From positions 1 through 47,713 of the forward strand of contig MEDY01000228.1 in NCBI GenBank assembly GCA_001724265.1: a stretch of 47,713 nt of DNA. Direction: 5' to 3'. This document shows, piece by piece, positions 11,301 through 21,583 of this stretch. The notes below the pieces were generated by a model. The model was not told the DNA's origin. It made no database searches and saw nothing but the letters and a program-made list of their open reading frames with translations. Source of the DNA: Rhizaria sp. SCN 62-66. Taxonomy: Eukaryota > Rhizaria, unplaced. Position 1 is the stretch's first letter. Every line of letters begins with the position of its first letter. The position numbers and the translations under genes are program-made.

Positions 11301-14300
11301 TGTCGCGCCGGGCCACCACGAGTTCCGTCTCTCCGCATTCTCGTCGCGCGGGCCCACCAAGGACGGCCGCCTCAAGCCCGACGTGCTTGCGCCCGGCGAG
11401 TACATTATTTCAGCACGCTCAGACGGCGACTTGCGCAGCTTCCAGTGCTCGACCAACGACGGCTCGACTCTGAAGGCAATGCAAGGCACGTCAATGGCCG
11501 CGCCGGTTGCCGCCAGCGCCGCTGTAATGATCCGCGAGTACCTCATGAAGGGCTTCTACCCCACCGGCACTGAAACCGCGCCGCAAGGTGTGTTTGAGCT
11601 TACGCCCGCCGCCGCGCGGCCAGAGGCTGTTGCGGGCATGCGTGAACACCGGTCGTCGACGGGCGCGCTGATCTCGCCTACGAGCGCGGACGCGTTCGAG
11701 CCCTCGGCCGCGCTCGTCAAGGCGCTGCTCGTCCACTCAGCGGTTGCCGTGGGCGGCCCCGTGCGGTCTGCGGTCTCCAAAACCGGGTTCGAGACCGTGC
11801 CGCCGCCGCCGTCAGTGTACCAGGGCCACGGCAGGATCAAGCTTGACAACGTCCTCACGTTTGCAGATGGCACTGACACCGACTCTGACACAGTCAATCC
11901 TGGTGGCAGCGCTATCTCGAGTGCTGCTGTGCCGCAGCCCTCTGTGTTTATGATGGACTACGCTAGCAATCCTGCAAGTGATGAGCGCTGGTATGGTGGC
12001 CCCACTGCTACAGCTTCCGCGGCGACGGGCGACACACATCTTTACTGTTTCGATCTTGCTCCGCTGATGCGTTCCGCTTTGTCGTCTTACTCAGCAAACC
12101 GCAGTTATAACGTTAGTAGCAACGGTGTTCCGCGTGCCCGGCCGTTCCACAGCGACGGCAACGTCACAGCTGCATTCTACCCATATGCGTTTAGCGCAAC
12201 TGCGGATCCTTATGTTCGCGCTACGCTTGCGTATACTGATTACCCTGCGTCACTGGCGTCAGGTAGGTTCTTGGTCAACGATCTTGACCTTACCGCTGTT
12301 GTTACCGGCGTTTCTAATGGTCCCAACGCTAACGCGGAGGCCGTGGCCACGCGCGGGCGTTCTCTTGCGCGCATGTTTGTCGGCAACGAAGGGGCTGACT
12401 ACGACGGCGCCGGCCGCAAAGACATCTCCGACACGTTCCCCGACGCGACCATCGGCGAGAGCTTCTATGAACAAATCACAAACCTTAACAGTGACCGCAA
12501 CACTGCGCGCGCAGGCTCGTTGCCGCCTCTGCCGGGCGACGCCGCCTCGCGTGCCGCGCGCGGGGGCACGACGTGGGACCACAGCAACAACCTCGAGGCG
12601 CTCACCATCACCGCGACCGATCTGCTCGGCCTCGCCGCGGGCGGCACCGACAGCGCTGCTGCTGCTGACGCGCTTGCCGCTGCGGACGTTTCTGCGCTGG
12701 CTGCCGCGGTGGCGGCGCGCGACTGGTATCTGTCGGTGCTGGTGCACGGCACGGCGGTCCCGCACGGCCCGCAGCCGTTCGCACTTGTGGTATCGACGCT
12801 GCACGGCGGTGTCATCCAGGAAACGCGCCTGCCTGCAGGCCGCTGTGCGCGCGCCGCGGGCGCTGAGCCTGTGCCCACGGTTACCACACCTCCTGCTGCT
12901 CCAACCGTGAACGCAAACGCAAACAGTAGCGGCAATACGAACATCGCTTCCGCTGTTGCTGCCGTCGCCGCAGCTGCAACTGCTGCGGTAACTGCCGCTG
13001 TATCCGCTGTAAACACCGCCATTAATGGCGCTGCTACCGCAGCTGGTGCTTTGCCAGCAGGACTGTCACTTGCGGCGCTGTGCCCTAACGCTTGTTCCGG
13101 TACGTTGGAAAACTCATGTTGCATTAATGCCATGGATTATTTGTTACATTATGTCACTCCCAAAGGAGACATATTAAATATCATAATATTAAATATTATA
13201 AATATTACAATTCAGATCTCACATACGATACTTTTTCTAACGTGCTTGATATTGTGGTGTTGATTTCTACATTCTTCAGGTCGTGGACAATGCGTTTCGT
13301 CTCTCGCGCTGACAAGCGCCGCCGCCGACATTGAGACACGCTCCAACGCCGCCGCGCGTCTGCCAGGCACATCAGCTGGCTGGGGCTGCGTGTGCTCTGG
13401 CCCCTGGGCAGGCGCTGACTGCTCTGCGTCCGCGCGCGCGCTGACCGCCGTGCCCGCCACGGTGTCCGTAGCCGACGCGCTCTCGCTAAACCGTGTCTCA
13501 GTGGCGACGCTAACGCCGGGCCGCTCGCAGTACTTCTACCTGTACGTGCCGCCGGTGCTGCAGCGCACCGTGCCTAGCGCGGACTCGGCCGAGTACACCG
13601 AGGACGGGCTCGTCATCTCCACTGTACGGTTAAGCGACGGCGGTGATGCTGACTACTTCCTCCTCGCGCCTCCCTCCGTGACAACAGATCCGACCAACAG
13701 CGGGCGCGCGCGCATCCGCGTGTCCGCGCTAGCCTCCGCGCAGCACGCCGTTGCCAGCGGTGGCTGGCCCAGCGAGAGTTACTTCTCATACTCTAACGCA
13801 CAGTGCGACAACTGCTTCGACGACCTGCTCGCCGACGCCGTCGAGTCGTTTGTGAGGAGACAACTCATCGAAGAGCGTCGCAACAGCGGCGGCAGTGGCA
13901 GCGCAAGTGCCAGTGCAGGTGACGCCGCGGCTGTGCCGGCGGTGCGCGTGTCACAATATATCCTCGTTCCCTACTCACATTTGCCGTCTGAGGGCGGGTA
14001 TTACAAGCTCGCCGCGCGCGCGGAGTGCTGTGACAACGTCACTGTCGCCCTGACTGCGTCCCTGCCTGGCGCCACTCTTAACACTCTCCCAGGCGGCGCC
14101 TCTGCCACCACAGCCGCTGCGCTTACGAGTCTTTCGACCGCGAATCACATCGCGGCCCTGGTCGCGGACGCCACGGCACCGCACACGCTCGCTGCCGCCG
14201 CCGCTGTCGCCGCCACTCGTGAATCTGCGGGCGCGCCTGGTTTCACCGCTGCGCCCGCGCCAGGCGTGCGCGTGCCCACCGTGCCGCCGCCGTTCCCCGC

Positions 14301-16164
14301 CGCGGGCGCGACTGCCGGCGCAACAGTGACGGCGCCGCCGACTGCAACCGCGGGCGGAGTGACTGTGAGTAACGGGGTGACTGTGAGCACCGCTGAGCTG
14401 CTGCAGGCCGACTCCGCAGGCGGTGCGCTGTCAAACGTGTTGTTGGCGCGCGACCCAGTTGTTGAGCGCGTAGTGCTGAATGCGCTACCGCTGTCGACTG
14501 ACGCGGTCGTGAGTTCAGTGCGGCTTGGTATCGACATGCGCACACTGCCAACGTTCTTCAACACTCTGTTCCAACAAGAGGTGTCTGCGCTGCTCGGCAT
14601 TGATGACGACATCTGCCGCATTGCAGTCGTCAAGACTGAGCGCGTACTCGCGTCAACGCCTTACCCCGAGTATCAGACGATCGATCTGCTTTCAATGAAC
14701 AGCAACGCACACGGCCATAGCATGAGCACTGCGTCTGCGCTGAGTGATAGCGCTGCAGCGCGACTAACTGATCGCATTATGGCGCGCTTTGACCAAGATA
14801 ATGGCCGCGCCGCTCCCACTCAGAACAGCGGCACCGCCGCGCACACTGCTGCGTCAACTGCCGAGAGCGGCGCTGGTCGCGTCTTCAACACAGCGCAGGC
14901 GGGCGCGAGCGGTGGCGCGGGCGCGCGCCGCGTGCTTGTTACATTTGCTATCTTGCCTCCCACCAGCGGCGCCGCGCTTCGCTCCGCCACGCGCGCTGCT
15001 AGCACAAGCGTCGACAATGCAAGCGCGGCGGAGCTGCTATCGTGCTCCGAGACGCCCGCGCGCTTCTTGAGCGGCGCGAGTGCGACTGACTTGCATAAGA
15101 TGCTGTCGAATGCGTTCGAGTTGGCGCAACCATCGTCGTCGTTCTCAATCTTTAGCGCAAACTCGAACAGTGCAAGCAATAACGGTAACATCAACACGAT
15201 GCGTACAATGAGCGCGAACCCCGACATTGCTCACAGCCACAGTAGCGAGCCCGATAGCGCGCATCAGAACAGCTTTGCCGCGCTTGCCGCTCGCGCCCGC
15301 GCTCAAGGTCTGAGTCACAGCTCCGGCCGCACGCACACCCACTCCACACTGGCGCTTCCCGCGCTGCTGCCTCTATCCGCGCTGATTATGACGCAGGCCG
15401 ACCCACAGCACCGCCCGCCGCGCGCGCTGACCGCAGCCACACTGTGCTCCGACGGTCTGTACAAGCTTATCTGCAACAGGAGCTTTAACAGGGCGGCTGC
15501 GCTCGCGTCGCTTGCTACAGTCGCCGCTACAGGTGCGACTACAACAACAGCTGGCAGCGTGTAGACAACCCGAAGCGACGACTCTAGCCCCAGCTCCAGC
15601 GCGGCATCAACAACTGGCACAAACACTTATCCGGCCACCGACAGCACGAGTAACGACGTGAGCAGAGACAACAGTGCAAGCGGTGACAACGGCGGCAGCA
15701 ACAACGGCGTTGGCAGCGGACTGGGCGTCGACGGCGAGTCCCTCTTCGGCGACTCGTTCTTCAGCAATTACCTCGCCAACCTCAACCGCAACGGCAGCAC
15801 CACGAACAAGGTGAAGCACGCGATTGATTTTGTGCAGGGGCTCAGCTACGGCATTATCGCGCTTGCGGGCCTTGCTGCCATTATTGCGGGCGTCGCGGGC
15901 TTCTTGGCCTGTCGCCGCTCTGCGAACGGTCTCAACAGAGAAAATCACGGCAGCACGAGCAGCAACAGCGTGAGCCATATCAGCAACAACGTGAGTCTCG
16001 ACGGCGTCACCGGCGAGGAAGGAGAAGAGCTTGCGTTGGCACAGAGACCCAGCGCGCGTCCGCCGCCCGGATACGTGCGTCCGGGGGCGCCCGCAGTGCC
16101 CGCGGCGGCGTCGGAAGACGGCAACTTGGAGCTCTTCGAGATGGCCAGACGCGGAGATTTATAA
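8357..16164 (+). CDS. subtilisin-like (S8) serine protease with PA insert, EGF-like domain and C-terminal membrane anchor; in-frame TAG at 15562
   Basis: Large extracytoplasmic endopeptidase. Exons are 8357-9025, 9151-10458, 10597-13099 and 13280-16164, joined in phase. The N-terminus has a signal peptide (hydrophobic core ITFVGLLVLFAQ). The catalytic residues are Asp516 (ADTGVD), His568 (DGHGTHTSG), oxyanion Asn688 (AAGNTG) and Ser958 (GTSMAAP). A PA-like segment (VRRGNCRF) lies between Asn688 and Ser958. After FSSRGP and the Ser motif comes a beta-rich domain with LAYTDYPAS and LVNDLDL. An EGF-like module spans about 1488-1543, and its CSG|RGQC sequence is rebuilt exactly by splicing exons 3 and 4. 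Further beta-rich and SEA-like segments follow. Codon 2255 is TAG (15562-15564). The frame stays open for 199 more codons to TAA and encodes a transmembrane helix (about 2348-2372, YGIIALAGLAAIIAGVAG) and a cytosolic tail. Stopping at TAG gives a 2,254-residue secreted form; read through, it is type I membrane-bound. An in-frame upstream ATG (8210) lies in AT-rich DNA and was not chosen. Confidence 0.87.
15562..15564 (+). other. in-frame TAG codon inside the protease gene
   Basis: This TAG is in the reading frame of exon 4, between residues ending AGSV and the continuing TTRSDDSS. There is no in-frame ATG after it until the last few codons, so the downstream membrane-anchor segment cannot be a separate gene. 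It is one transition from CAG. No AT-rich intron surrounds it. Confidence 0.85.
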
Positions 16165-16570
16165 CGCATATAGCACGTGAGCCCGTGTGAGAAAACACAT
16201 TTTTTGAAGATAAATTATCAGTTAATGTAAATAAAGCTTTGTTTTGCATCGATAAAATGCGTTTTTAAGTCCGTAACGCGCGACTTCTATCTCCACCACA
16301 AACAAGTGCAACGGTCCGACAGACAGCTGGCGCCAAGCGGCTGGGCGTGCTTGGCTGCGACAGTGCGCCACGAGCGCATTTTATGAAACCTGAATCCTGC
16401 CTTATCCCGTCAACATTTTAGAATGTCGCCTATTTTCACAAATGTTATAATTTCACGAGAAAATATAATTTCAATTAGCACCCTAGTTTCTCACGACTAT
16501 AGCCCGCATTTTCGAATCCTAATTTTCGCGCTAACGACTTGTTTGCCCGTCGTCGTTTGCTTCGACGCAG
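16165..16570. other. spacer between protease and sterol reductase
   Basis: Holds the protease 3' UTR and the 5' flank of the reductase. The last 45 bases have a CTAAC branch-like motif, a pyrimidine-rich stretch and CAG immediately before the ATG at 16571, which looks like a 3' splice site. I see no strong GTATGT- or GTAAGT-like donor in this spacer. Confidence 0.55.
16230..16235 (+). promoter_or_regulatory. poly(A) signal AATAAA of the protease gene
   Basis: AATAAA lies 66 bases after the TAA at 16162-16164. It supports the view that the mRNA extends through the internal TAG to the downstream stop. Confidence 0.6.
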
Positions 16571-18243
16571 ATGGTCTGCCCTTTCACCGAGGCAGTCCCC
16601 TTCTTCGGGTTCAGCGTCCCCACATGGAGTGCGCTCCCCATCGTCTTCACGACTGTGATCGCGATCGTCCTGTCTAAGGGCCTGATTGCCAAGTACATCG
16701 CCTTCATGGACCGCCCCGCTGTGCCCAGCAAGTCCACCGCTGACGGCTTCGGCGGCCCCATCGGCGCTTTCTTCATCATGCACTTCCTCCCGTTCTTCCT
16801 CTACGCGCTCTACTTTTCCTGCAACGCCGACCAGGTCGTGAGCCTGAACCCCCTGAGCGAGGACTTCCTCGTCTTCAAGGTCAACCCCCTCGCGGACGGC
16901 CTCTTCGCCTTCTTCGACCGCGCTTTTTCCCTTAAGGTCACGCTCATCTACTCCGCCTGGGTCTTTTTCCACTGGTTCCTCTACCTCGTCGTGCCCGGCC
17001 CCGTTGTCGAGGGCACCCCGCTCAAGAACGCCCAGGGCACGCGCCTCCTGTACCGCATTAACGCCTTCCGCTGCAACATCGTGGCGACCAGCGTGGTCCT
17101 CGCGCTCGTCTACTTCGGCGTGCTCCCGGCCACCTTCGTCTACGACAACTTCCTCCAGTTTACCACGGCCGCCATCGTCTTCTCCGTCTCCTTCTCCGTG
17201 CTGCTGTACGCGTGGTCGCGCGTGGCCGTCCCCGACAACGCCGTCGGTTACAACCCGGGCGACGCCAACCCTCTGCACCAGCTCTCGCACACGGGCAACT
17301 CGACCTGGGCCGTGTATGACCTCTGGATGGGCCGCACGCTCAACCCGCGCCTGGGCTTCATCGACCTCAAGTACGTCTGCGAGCTGCGTCCCGGACTCCT
17401 GCTGTGGTCCCTTATGAACTTCTCCTTCGCGGCCTCGCAGTTCGCCAAGCTGGGCTATGTGACGCCGTCGATGGCCCTCGTGTGCCTGTTCCACGCCTAC
17501 TACGTGCTTGACTCGCACCTGCACGAGCGCGCGATCCTCACCACCATGGACATTACTACCGACGGCTTTGGCTTCATGCTCGCCTTCGGCGATCTCGCCT
17601 GGGTCCCCTTCACCTACACCCTCCAGGTACACTATCTTTGAAAAAACGCCTTTTAAGTGAGACATATATATGTTTACGTTTTTTTTTTGTTTTAAATGCA
17701 TAATTGACAATACTGTACATGATAATATTGTTTTATCAGTGAACACTATGCATGTGCGCTCACAACATCGCGTGTTGTCTACATAATTTTTTTTCTACCC
17801 TTATCTAGGCTCGCTTCCTTGTTGACTACCCCACCACCCTGTCGCCCCTCGCGCTCGCCGCCATCGTGGCGCTGAACCTTGCGGGCCTGTACATCTTCCG
17901 CTCGGCCAACTCGCAGAAGAACCTCTTCCGTACCAACCCCTCTGACCCTGCTGTCGCCGGCTTGCGCACCATCAAGACCAAGACGGGCCGCTCGCTGCTC
18001 GCCGACGGCTGGTGGGGCCGCTCACGCCACATCAATTACATGGGCGACCTCATGATGGGGCTCGCCTGGTGCCTCCCCACGGGCTTCTCCACGCCCATCA
18101 CATACTTCTACATCGTCTACTTCACCTCGCTGCTGCTGGGTCGCCAGATGCGCGACGACCAGAAGTGCAAGGAGCAGTACGGCGAGGACTGGGACCGCTA
18201 TTGCGAGATGGTGCCCTACCGCATCATCCCCTACGTCTACTAA
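16571..18243 (+). CDS. ERG24: delta(14)-sterol reductase
   Basis: Reduces the C14=C15 double bond left after sterol C14 demethylation, using NADPH, in the ER membrane. Exons are 16571-17626 and 17809-18243. The 182-base AT-rich intron has donor CAG|GTACAC and acceptor TCTAG, phase 0. The product is 496 residues ending in TAA, close to the usual length plus a short N-terminal extension. Family signatures: FGGPIGA near the N-terminus, GN..W..YDLWMGRTLNPRLG (from about 242), ELRPG (271), MDITTDGFGFMLAFGDL..VPFTY before the intron, and in exon 2 the sterol reductase motif GWWGRSRHINYMGD (from about 419). It ends VPYRIIPYVY. ELRPG and the PYVY end favour ERG24/TM7SF2-type over DHCR7. Multiple membrane spans are evident. 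Third positions are strongly C/G biased, suggesting high expression. Confidence 0.94.
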
Positions 18244-18786
18244 GTCAGCAAATGCGGACATCACTGCACTGTTTAAATTAGGCAACGCTTTCGCCAATAT
18301 AACGGAAGTAATTTGTGTGTTTTTACAAGACATGCGTTGTTCTACTACATTCGAGTTGGATGTAGCAACATCTGGTTCTAAACCTAGAGTATGCTTGATG
18401 CTTGCTGGTTGTAACGTAGATAACTAGAGGTGCTGTGTAAGTGCCTGTAGTGAGCTTGCATTTGACTGATGCGCATTTATACGTCAGTTATATTATATTT
18501 CTATGAATACAGATCTAAAAACAATTATATTCACAATCTTTAGTTGCCGTTTCGGAGATTTTGTTTCAATGTTAGACAGTATTCAATGGATAGTACGTAC
18601 GTACGAATTGAATGAGGTATTTATGAAATTAGATAATACTTTTGTATTCCAATCACTGGCCTTATTGAAACGTTTCACTATGAAATAAGCGTACGAATAT
18701 CCAATGACGGTCATTGCCGATCAAAAATTGTCGCACAGTGACGCCAACTTCTTGACGGTGATGAAAGTACATACTTCAGCAGTACT
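18244..18786. other. AT-rich spacer between convergent genes
   Basis: Holds the 3' flanks of the sterol reductase and of RNF113. A short GTAC repeat sits near 18,595-18,605. The small open frame at 18503-18688 has AT-rich codons and no recognisable product. I see nothing else. Confidence 0.6.
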
Positions 18787-19908
18787 TCAGAACTTCCACC
18801 CCATCTCGTACTCGCGCGGCTTCCCCGCTTCCCTCGCCTCCACAGCGAACGCCCTCACGGCCTCCGCCTCCGCCTCGGCCTCCGCCTTAGCCTTGGCCTC
18901 CTTGGCTTCCTTCGCCTCCCTGGCCGCCGCGGCGAGCGCGTTGCCCGCGCCCGCCGCCGCCTCGGCAGCCGCCGCGTCGCGGGCCGCGCGGAACTTGCCC
19001 AGCGCCGCCAGGTAGCTCTCCAGCGCGGGCGCGCCGCTAAAGATCCCGTTGGTGGCGGCGCCGCACACCGCGCACTTGGCGTCGCCGCCGGTGAAGCGCG
19101 CGAGGGCGCAGCGCTCGCAGAAGAAGTGTTTGCATGCGGTCGCCACAGGAGCGGCGAAAGGATTACTGCAAAGCGGGCAGCGCTCCGGAAGCTTGAGCGG
19201 GTTCGGCACGGCCGCCTCGCCGCCCAGCTCGGCCGAGACGGCGGCGTTGGGCAGCGCCAGCGCGGCGGTCGCGGCGGCCGAGGCGGCGGCGCGCGCAGCC
19301 TGCTTCTGGTTCCAGTCGGCCTCGACCTGCGCGCCGGACTTGTACCGCGCACGCTCGTGCAGGAACTTGCAGTTGTCGCCCCAGCGGCAGCGGCCCGAGT
19401 CGCGGTAGTCCTTGCACACGTCGGGCTGGTGGTCGTACTGCGAGATGCCCGCGATCGTGGTCGACTGGCGCATCGGGCCGGTGCGCAGCCACTTGGGCCT
19501 GTCGCGGTCCTCGGCGCGTGTGATCGGGTCCACCTCGTCCACGGCGGCGTCGCGCTGGCGGGCCGTGTCACGCTCGGCAGAGAAGGTCGAGGTCACGCCG
19601 CCGACGGGCGCCGCGGCCGCTGCGGCCGAGGCGGAGTCGGTCGTGCGGGTCGAGCCGCCAATCGCGGCCGCGGCCGCAGTTGCCAGCAGCGGCCGGCTGC
19701 GCTTGACCGTCGGCGCGATATCACTGCTGTCCGCACTGATGGCCGCAAAAGGGTCCGTGGCAGCTGCGGCAGCGTCGGCAGTGGCGTCGGAAGGGGCTGC
19801 GGCGGAGGCAGAGTCGGCGAGCTCTTCGCCGTCAGTGGTGCGGGCCGTGTCGCGCTTGAGCTTGCGCTTCTTGAACACAACGGCACCGGAGGCGTCTTCT
19901 GAAGACAT
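18787..19908 (-). CDS. CWC24: CCCH zinc finger and RING protein, RNF113/Cwc24-type spliceosome factor
   Basis: Nuclear protein of the activated spliceosome that helps position the 5' splice site before first-step catalysis; the metazoan form (RNF113A) also acts as an E3 ligase. Single exon, 373 residues, TGA stop. The N-terminus has basic KKRKLKR and Ala/Ser-rich linkers. The diagnostic order follows: GPMRQSTTI..SQYDHQPDVCKDY leading into a CCCH finger (from about Cys165, CKDYRDSGRCRWGDNC..H). The C3HC4 RING begins at about Cys244 (CPLC, then CKHFFCERC and CAVC). The alanine- and lysine-rich C-terminus is probably coiled coil. The gene is divergent from the unknown gene at 20165, with about 250 bases of shared promoter. 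Assignment to the family is firm; ubiquitin-ligase activity is inferred. Confidence 0.93.
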   Translation of the reverse strand: MSSEDASGAVVFKKRKLKRDTARTTDGEELADSASAAAPSDATADAAAAATDPFAAISADSSDIAPTVKRSRPLLATAAAAAIGGSTRTTDSASAAAAAAPVGGVTSTFSAERDTARQRDAAVDEVDPITRAEDRDRPKWLRTGPMRQSTTIAGISQYDHQPDVCKDYRDSGRCRWGDNCKFLHERARYKSGAQVEADWNQKQAARAAASAAATAALALPNAAVSAELGGEAAVPNPLKLPERCPLCSNPFAAPVATACKHFFCERCALARFTGGDAKCAVCGAATNGIFSGAPALESYLAALGKFRAARDAAAAEAAAGAGNALAAAAREAKEAKEAKAKAEAEAEAEAVRAFAVEAREAGKPREYEMGWKF

Positions 19909-20101
19909 TGTGTTTAAAATATGGTTAAAGAAAAAACGCGGGGTGTCTAAAAAACGCTATTTTAGCGCGCTTGACGATCAGATTTCGCAGATTGGCTTGG
20001 ACGAAATCCCCACCACACCCATTGGCACTTCCTCAGACTCCCCCCCATTGACCTTCCTTCAACTCTCAACTGGCAGTATTAGCAACGCTTCTAAACGAAA
20101 G

Positions 20102-20158
20102 GTCAGACAGATATCGCGAAGCCTAACTTGTATAAATTTGTTTTATGTTTGAATTTAG
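20102..20158 (+). other. probable 57-base intron upstream of the unknown gene at 20165
   Basis: Donor AAAG|GTCAGA and acceptor AATTTAG flank an AT-rich 57-base segment. The open sequence before the donor is in phase 0 with the downstream gene. It could be a 5' UTR intron or could join an extra coding segment lacking an ATG. Confidence 0.45.
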
Positions 20159-20164
20159 CTGAAT

Positions 20165-20851
20165 ATGCTTCAGAACGGCCGCATTGTGGACTGGGCCCGC
20201 ACCTTCACGGCTGCCGCGACGGCCGAGTTCGAGTCCGATCCCACCTCCACGGCCCCCCGGGCCTCCGCAACGATGCCCGCGCAGCTCACCGAGCTCGGCG
20301 TTACTACCGAAGAGTGGACTGCAGCGCTTCCGCTATTGTATGAACGCGTTTCGCTCAAATCCCGCATCTCTGAGCTCTGCAAAATGATCGAGGCAGAAAA
20401 TTGCGACAACGATAACTCTAACAAGAACGGAGACGACAACGATGATGCGACTGAAGCAGAGCCCAGCGCGGCCCAGCGCGAGTATACGGCACTCTCCGAG
20501 GCCTGCGAGCGCAACTTCGCGGATATCCAGGCCAAATTCCCCGTGTTCGAGTGCATCGACGGCTGCATGGACTGGCTGCCCCCCGCGTGGTCCGACTGGG
20601 TCGACGGCCTCGCCCCGCAGCACGACCTCGCCGGCGCGCTCTTCGCGGCCGCCGCGCTGCGCCGCGTGCTGCTGCTCCGGACGCGGGGCACACACTGCAA
20701 CCTCGCCGCGTCGCCGCCCGACAGCGCGCTGCCCCCCCGCGTCAAGGAGAGCGACGACGCCGCGGCCATCGAGGGATATCAGACGACGGCGGCGGACATT
20801 GCGCCGTATGTGGTCGAGTGTGGCGAGGACGAGGTTGAGTACTACGACTGA
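20165..20851 (+). CDS. uncharacterised protein
   Basis: Protein of 228 residues ending in TGA. I do not recognise a family. It is mostly helical, with an acidic Asp/Asn-rich insert around residues 79-94 and a tryptophan-rich central part (WLPPAWSDWVDGLAP). The C-terminus is acidic (ECGEDEVEYYD). There is no signal peptide or membrane segment, so it is probably cytosolic or nuclear. The ATG is six bases after an acceptor-like TTTAG. The region before the 57-base intron is also open in a compatible frame (IPTTPIGTSSDSPPLTFLQL) but has no in-frame ATG, so I start at 20165. An alternative is an N-terminally longer protein with an undetected upstream exon. Confidence 0.65.
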   Translation: MLQNGRIVDWARTFTAAATAEFESDPTSTAPRASATMPAQLTELGVTTEEWTAALPLLYERVSLKSRISELCKMIEAENCDNDNSNKNGDDNDDATEAEPSAAQREYTALSEACERNFADIQAKFPVFECIDGCMDWLPPAWSDWVDGLAPQHDLAGALFAAAALRRVLLLRTRGTHCNLAASPPDSALPPRVKESDDAAAIEGYQTTAADIAPYVVECGEDEVEYYD

Positions 20852-21583
20852 GATAACGGTGCAGAGACCGTTTTGACAGAGATGTACGAGTGAATGTGAC
20901 AGCGATAGCGTTTGTGGTGAACGGGAGACTGTTTAGAATACCTTAGATATGCACAGGTTAACGGGGGATGATTGCGAGGGCCGACTATCTGCTTTAATAT
21001 CGCTACCTATAATACAGTAATTTATGTTGTTGAGTCTCAAAGTCTTTGTTGTGGCCCATTTTGACTTGGTTTTTAAGTAATTTGCGCTGTGACACTCCTG
21101 CTCACAGTCGGGCCCAACGGTGGCGCATCGTCACAGTTGAATGTGCAAGCTGCGAACAGAGATCTGACCGCCAAAACAGCAGCCATGCATTGCATAGTTT
21201 TATGCAACGATATTGGTTGCGGTAGTTTACTCCGTTTTTTAATCTCCGCTGCGCCTGACGGACGAGAGCACTTACAGAGTCCTCGTTTAATTAAACGACT
21301 TCTCCGGTTGCCATTCACCACACTCACTCTGCCGTTCACTACACTGGTGCTCACTCCTTCGCTTTTGCTCCCTTCTTCCCGCAGTGTCGCACCCTTTAGC
21401 ACGCTAATAGCTCTTGACTAAGCGCGTTTCTGTCCGGTTACAAGCGCGTCTCCTCCTTCTGCGCGCGCGCGCCGTTGTCCAACACCCAGGCCGGCCCGCA
21501 GCACTAGAGATAGCTCCAAACTTTCTCCTGCTTGCTCGCCTTCCTCAGCTTCTTGCTTCCAGCGTTGCCGTTGCTGTTGCTCG
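20852..21583. other. spacer upstream of the flippase gene
   Basis: About 730 bases, AT-rich at first and then of intermediate composition from about 21,080. Open frames here show no coding bias. The end nearest the flippase is pyrimidine-rich with CTTGCTTCCAG, 21 bases upstream of the ATG, and may be an acceptor in the 5' UTR. Confidence 0.55.

Noticed and set aside
15532-15564. A short GT...TAG intron that would remove the protease TAG
   Set aside because: The only donor resembling the others (GTGCG after ACAG, about 15533) would remove 32 bases and shift the frame into a nearby stop. Other GTs have poor donor context, and the region has neither the AT-richness nor the pyrimidine tract of the real introns here.
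16475-17746. 423-codon minus-strand frame over the sterol reductase
   Set aside because: Antisense shadow (Glu/Val/His/Arg-rich) of a gene with unmistakable ERG24 motifs; it also runs across the intron.
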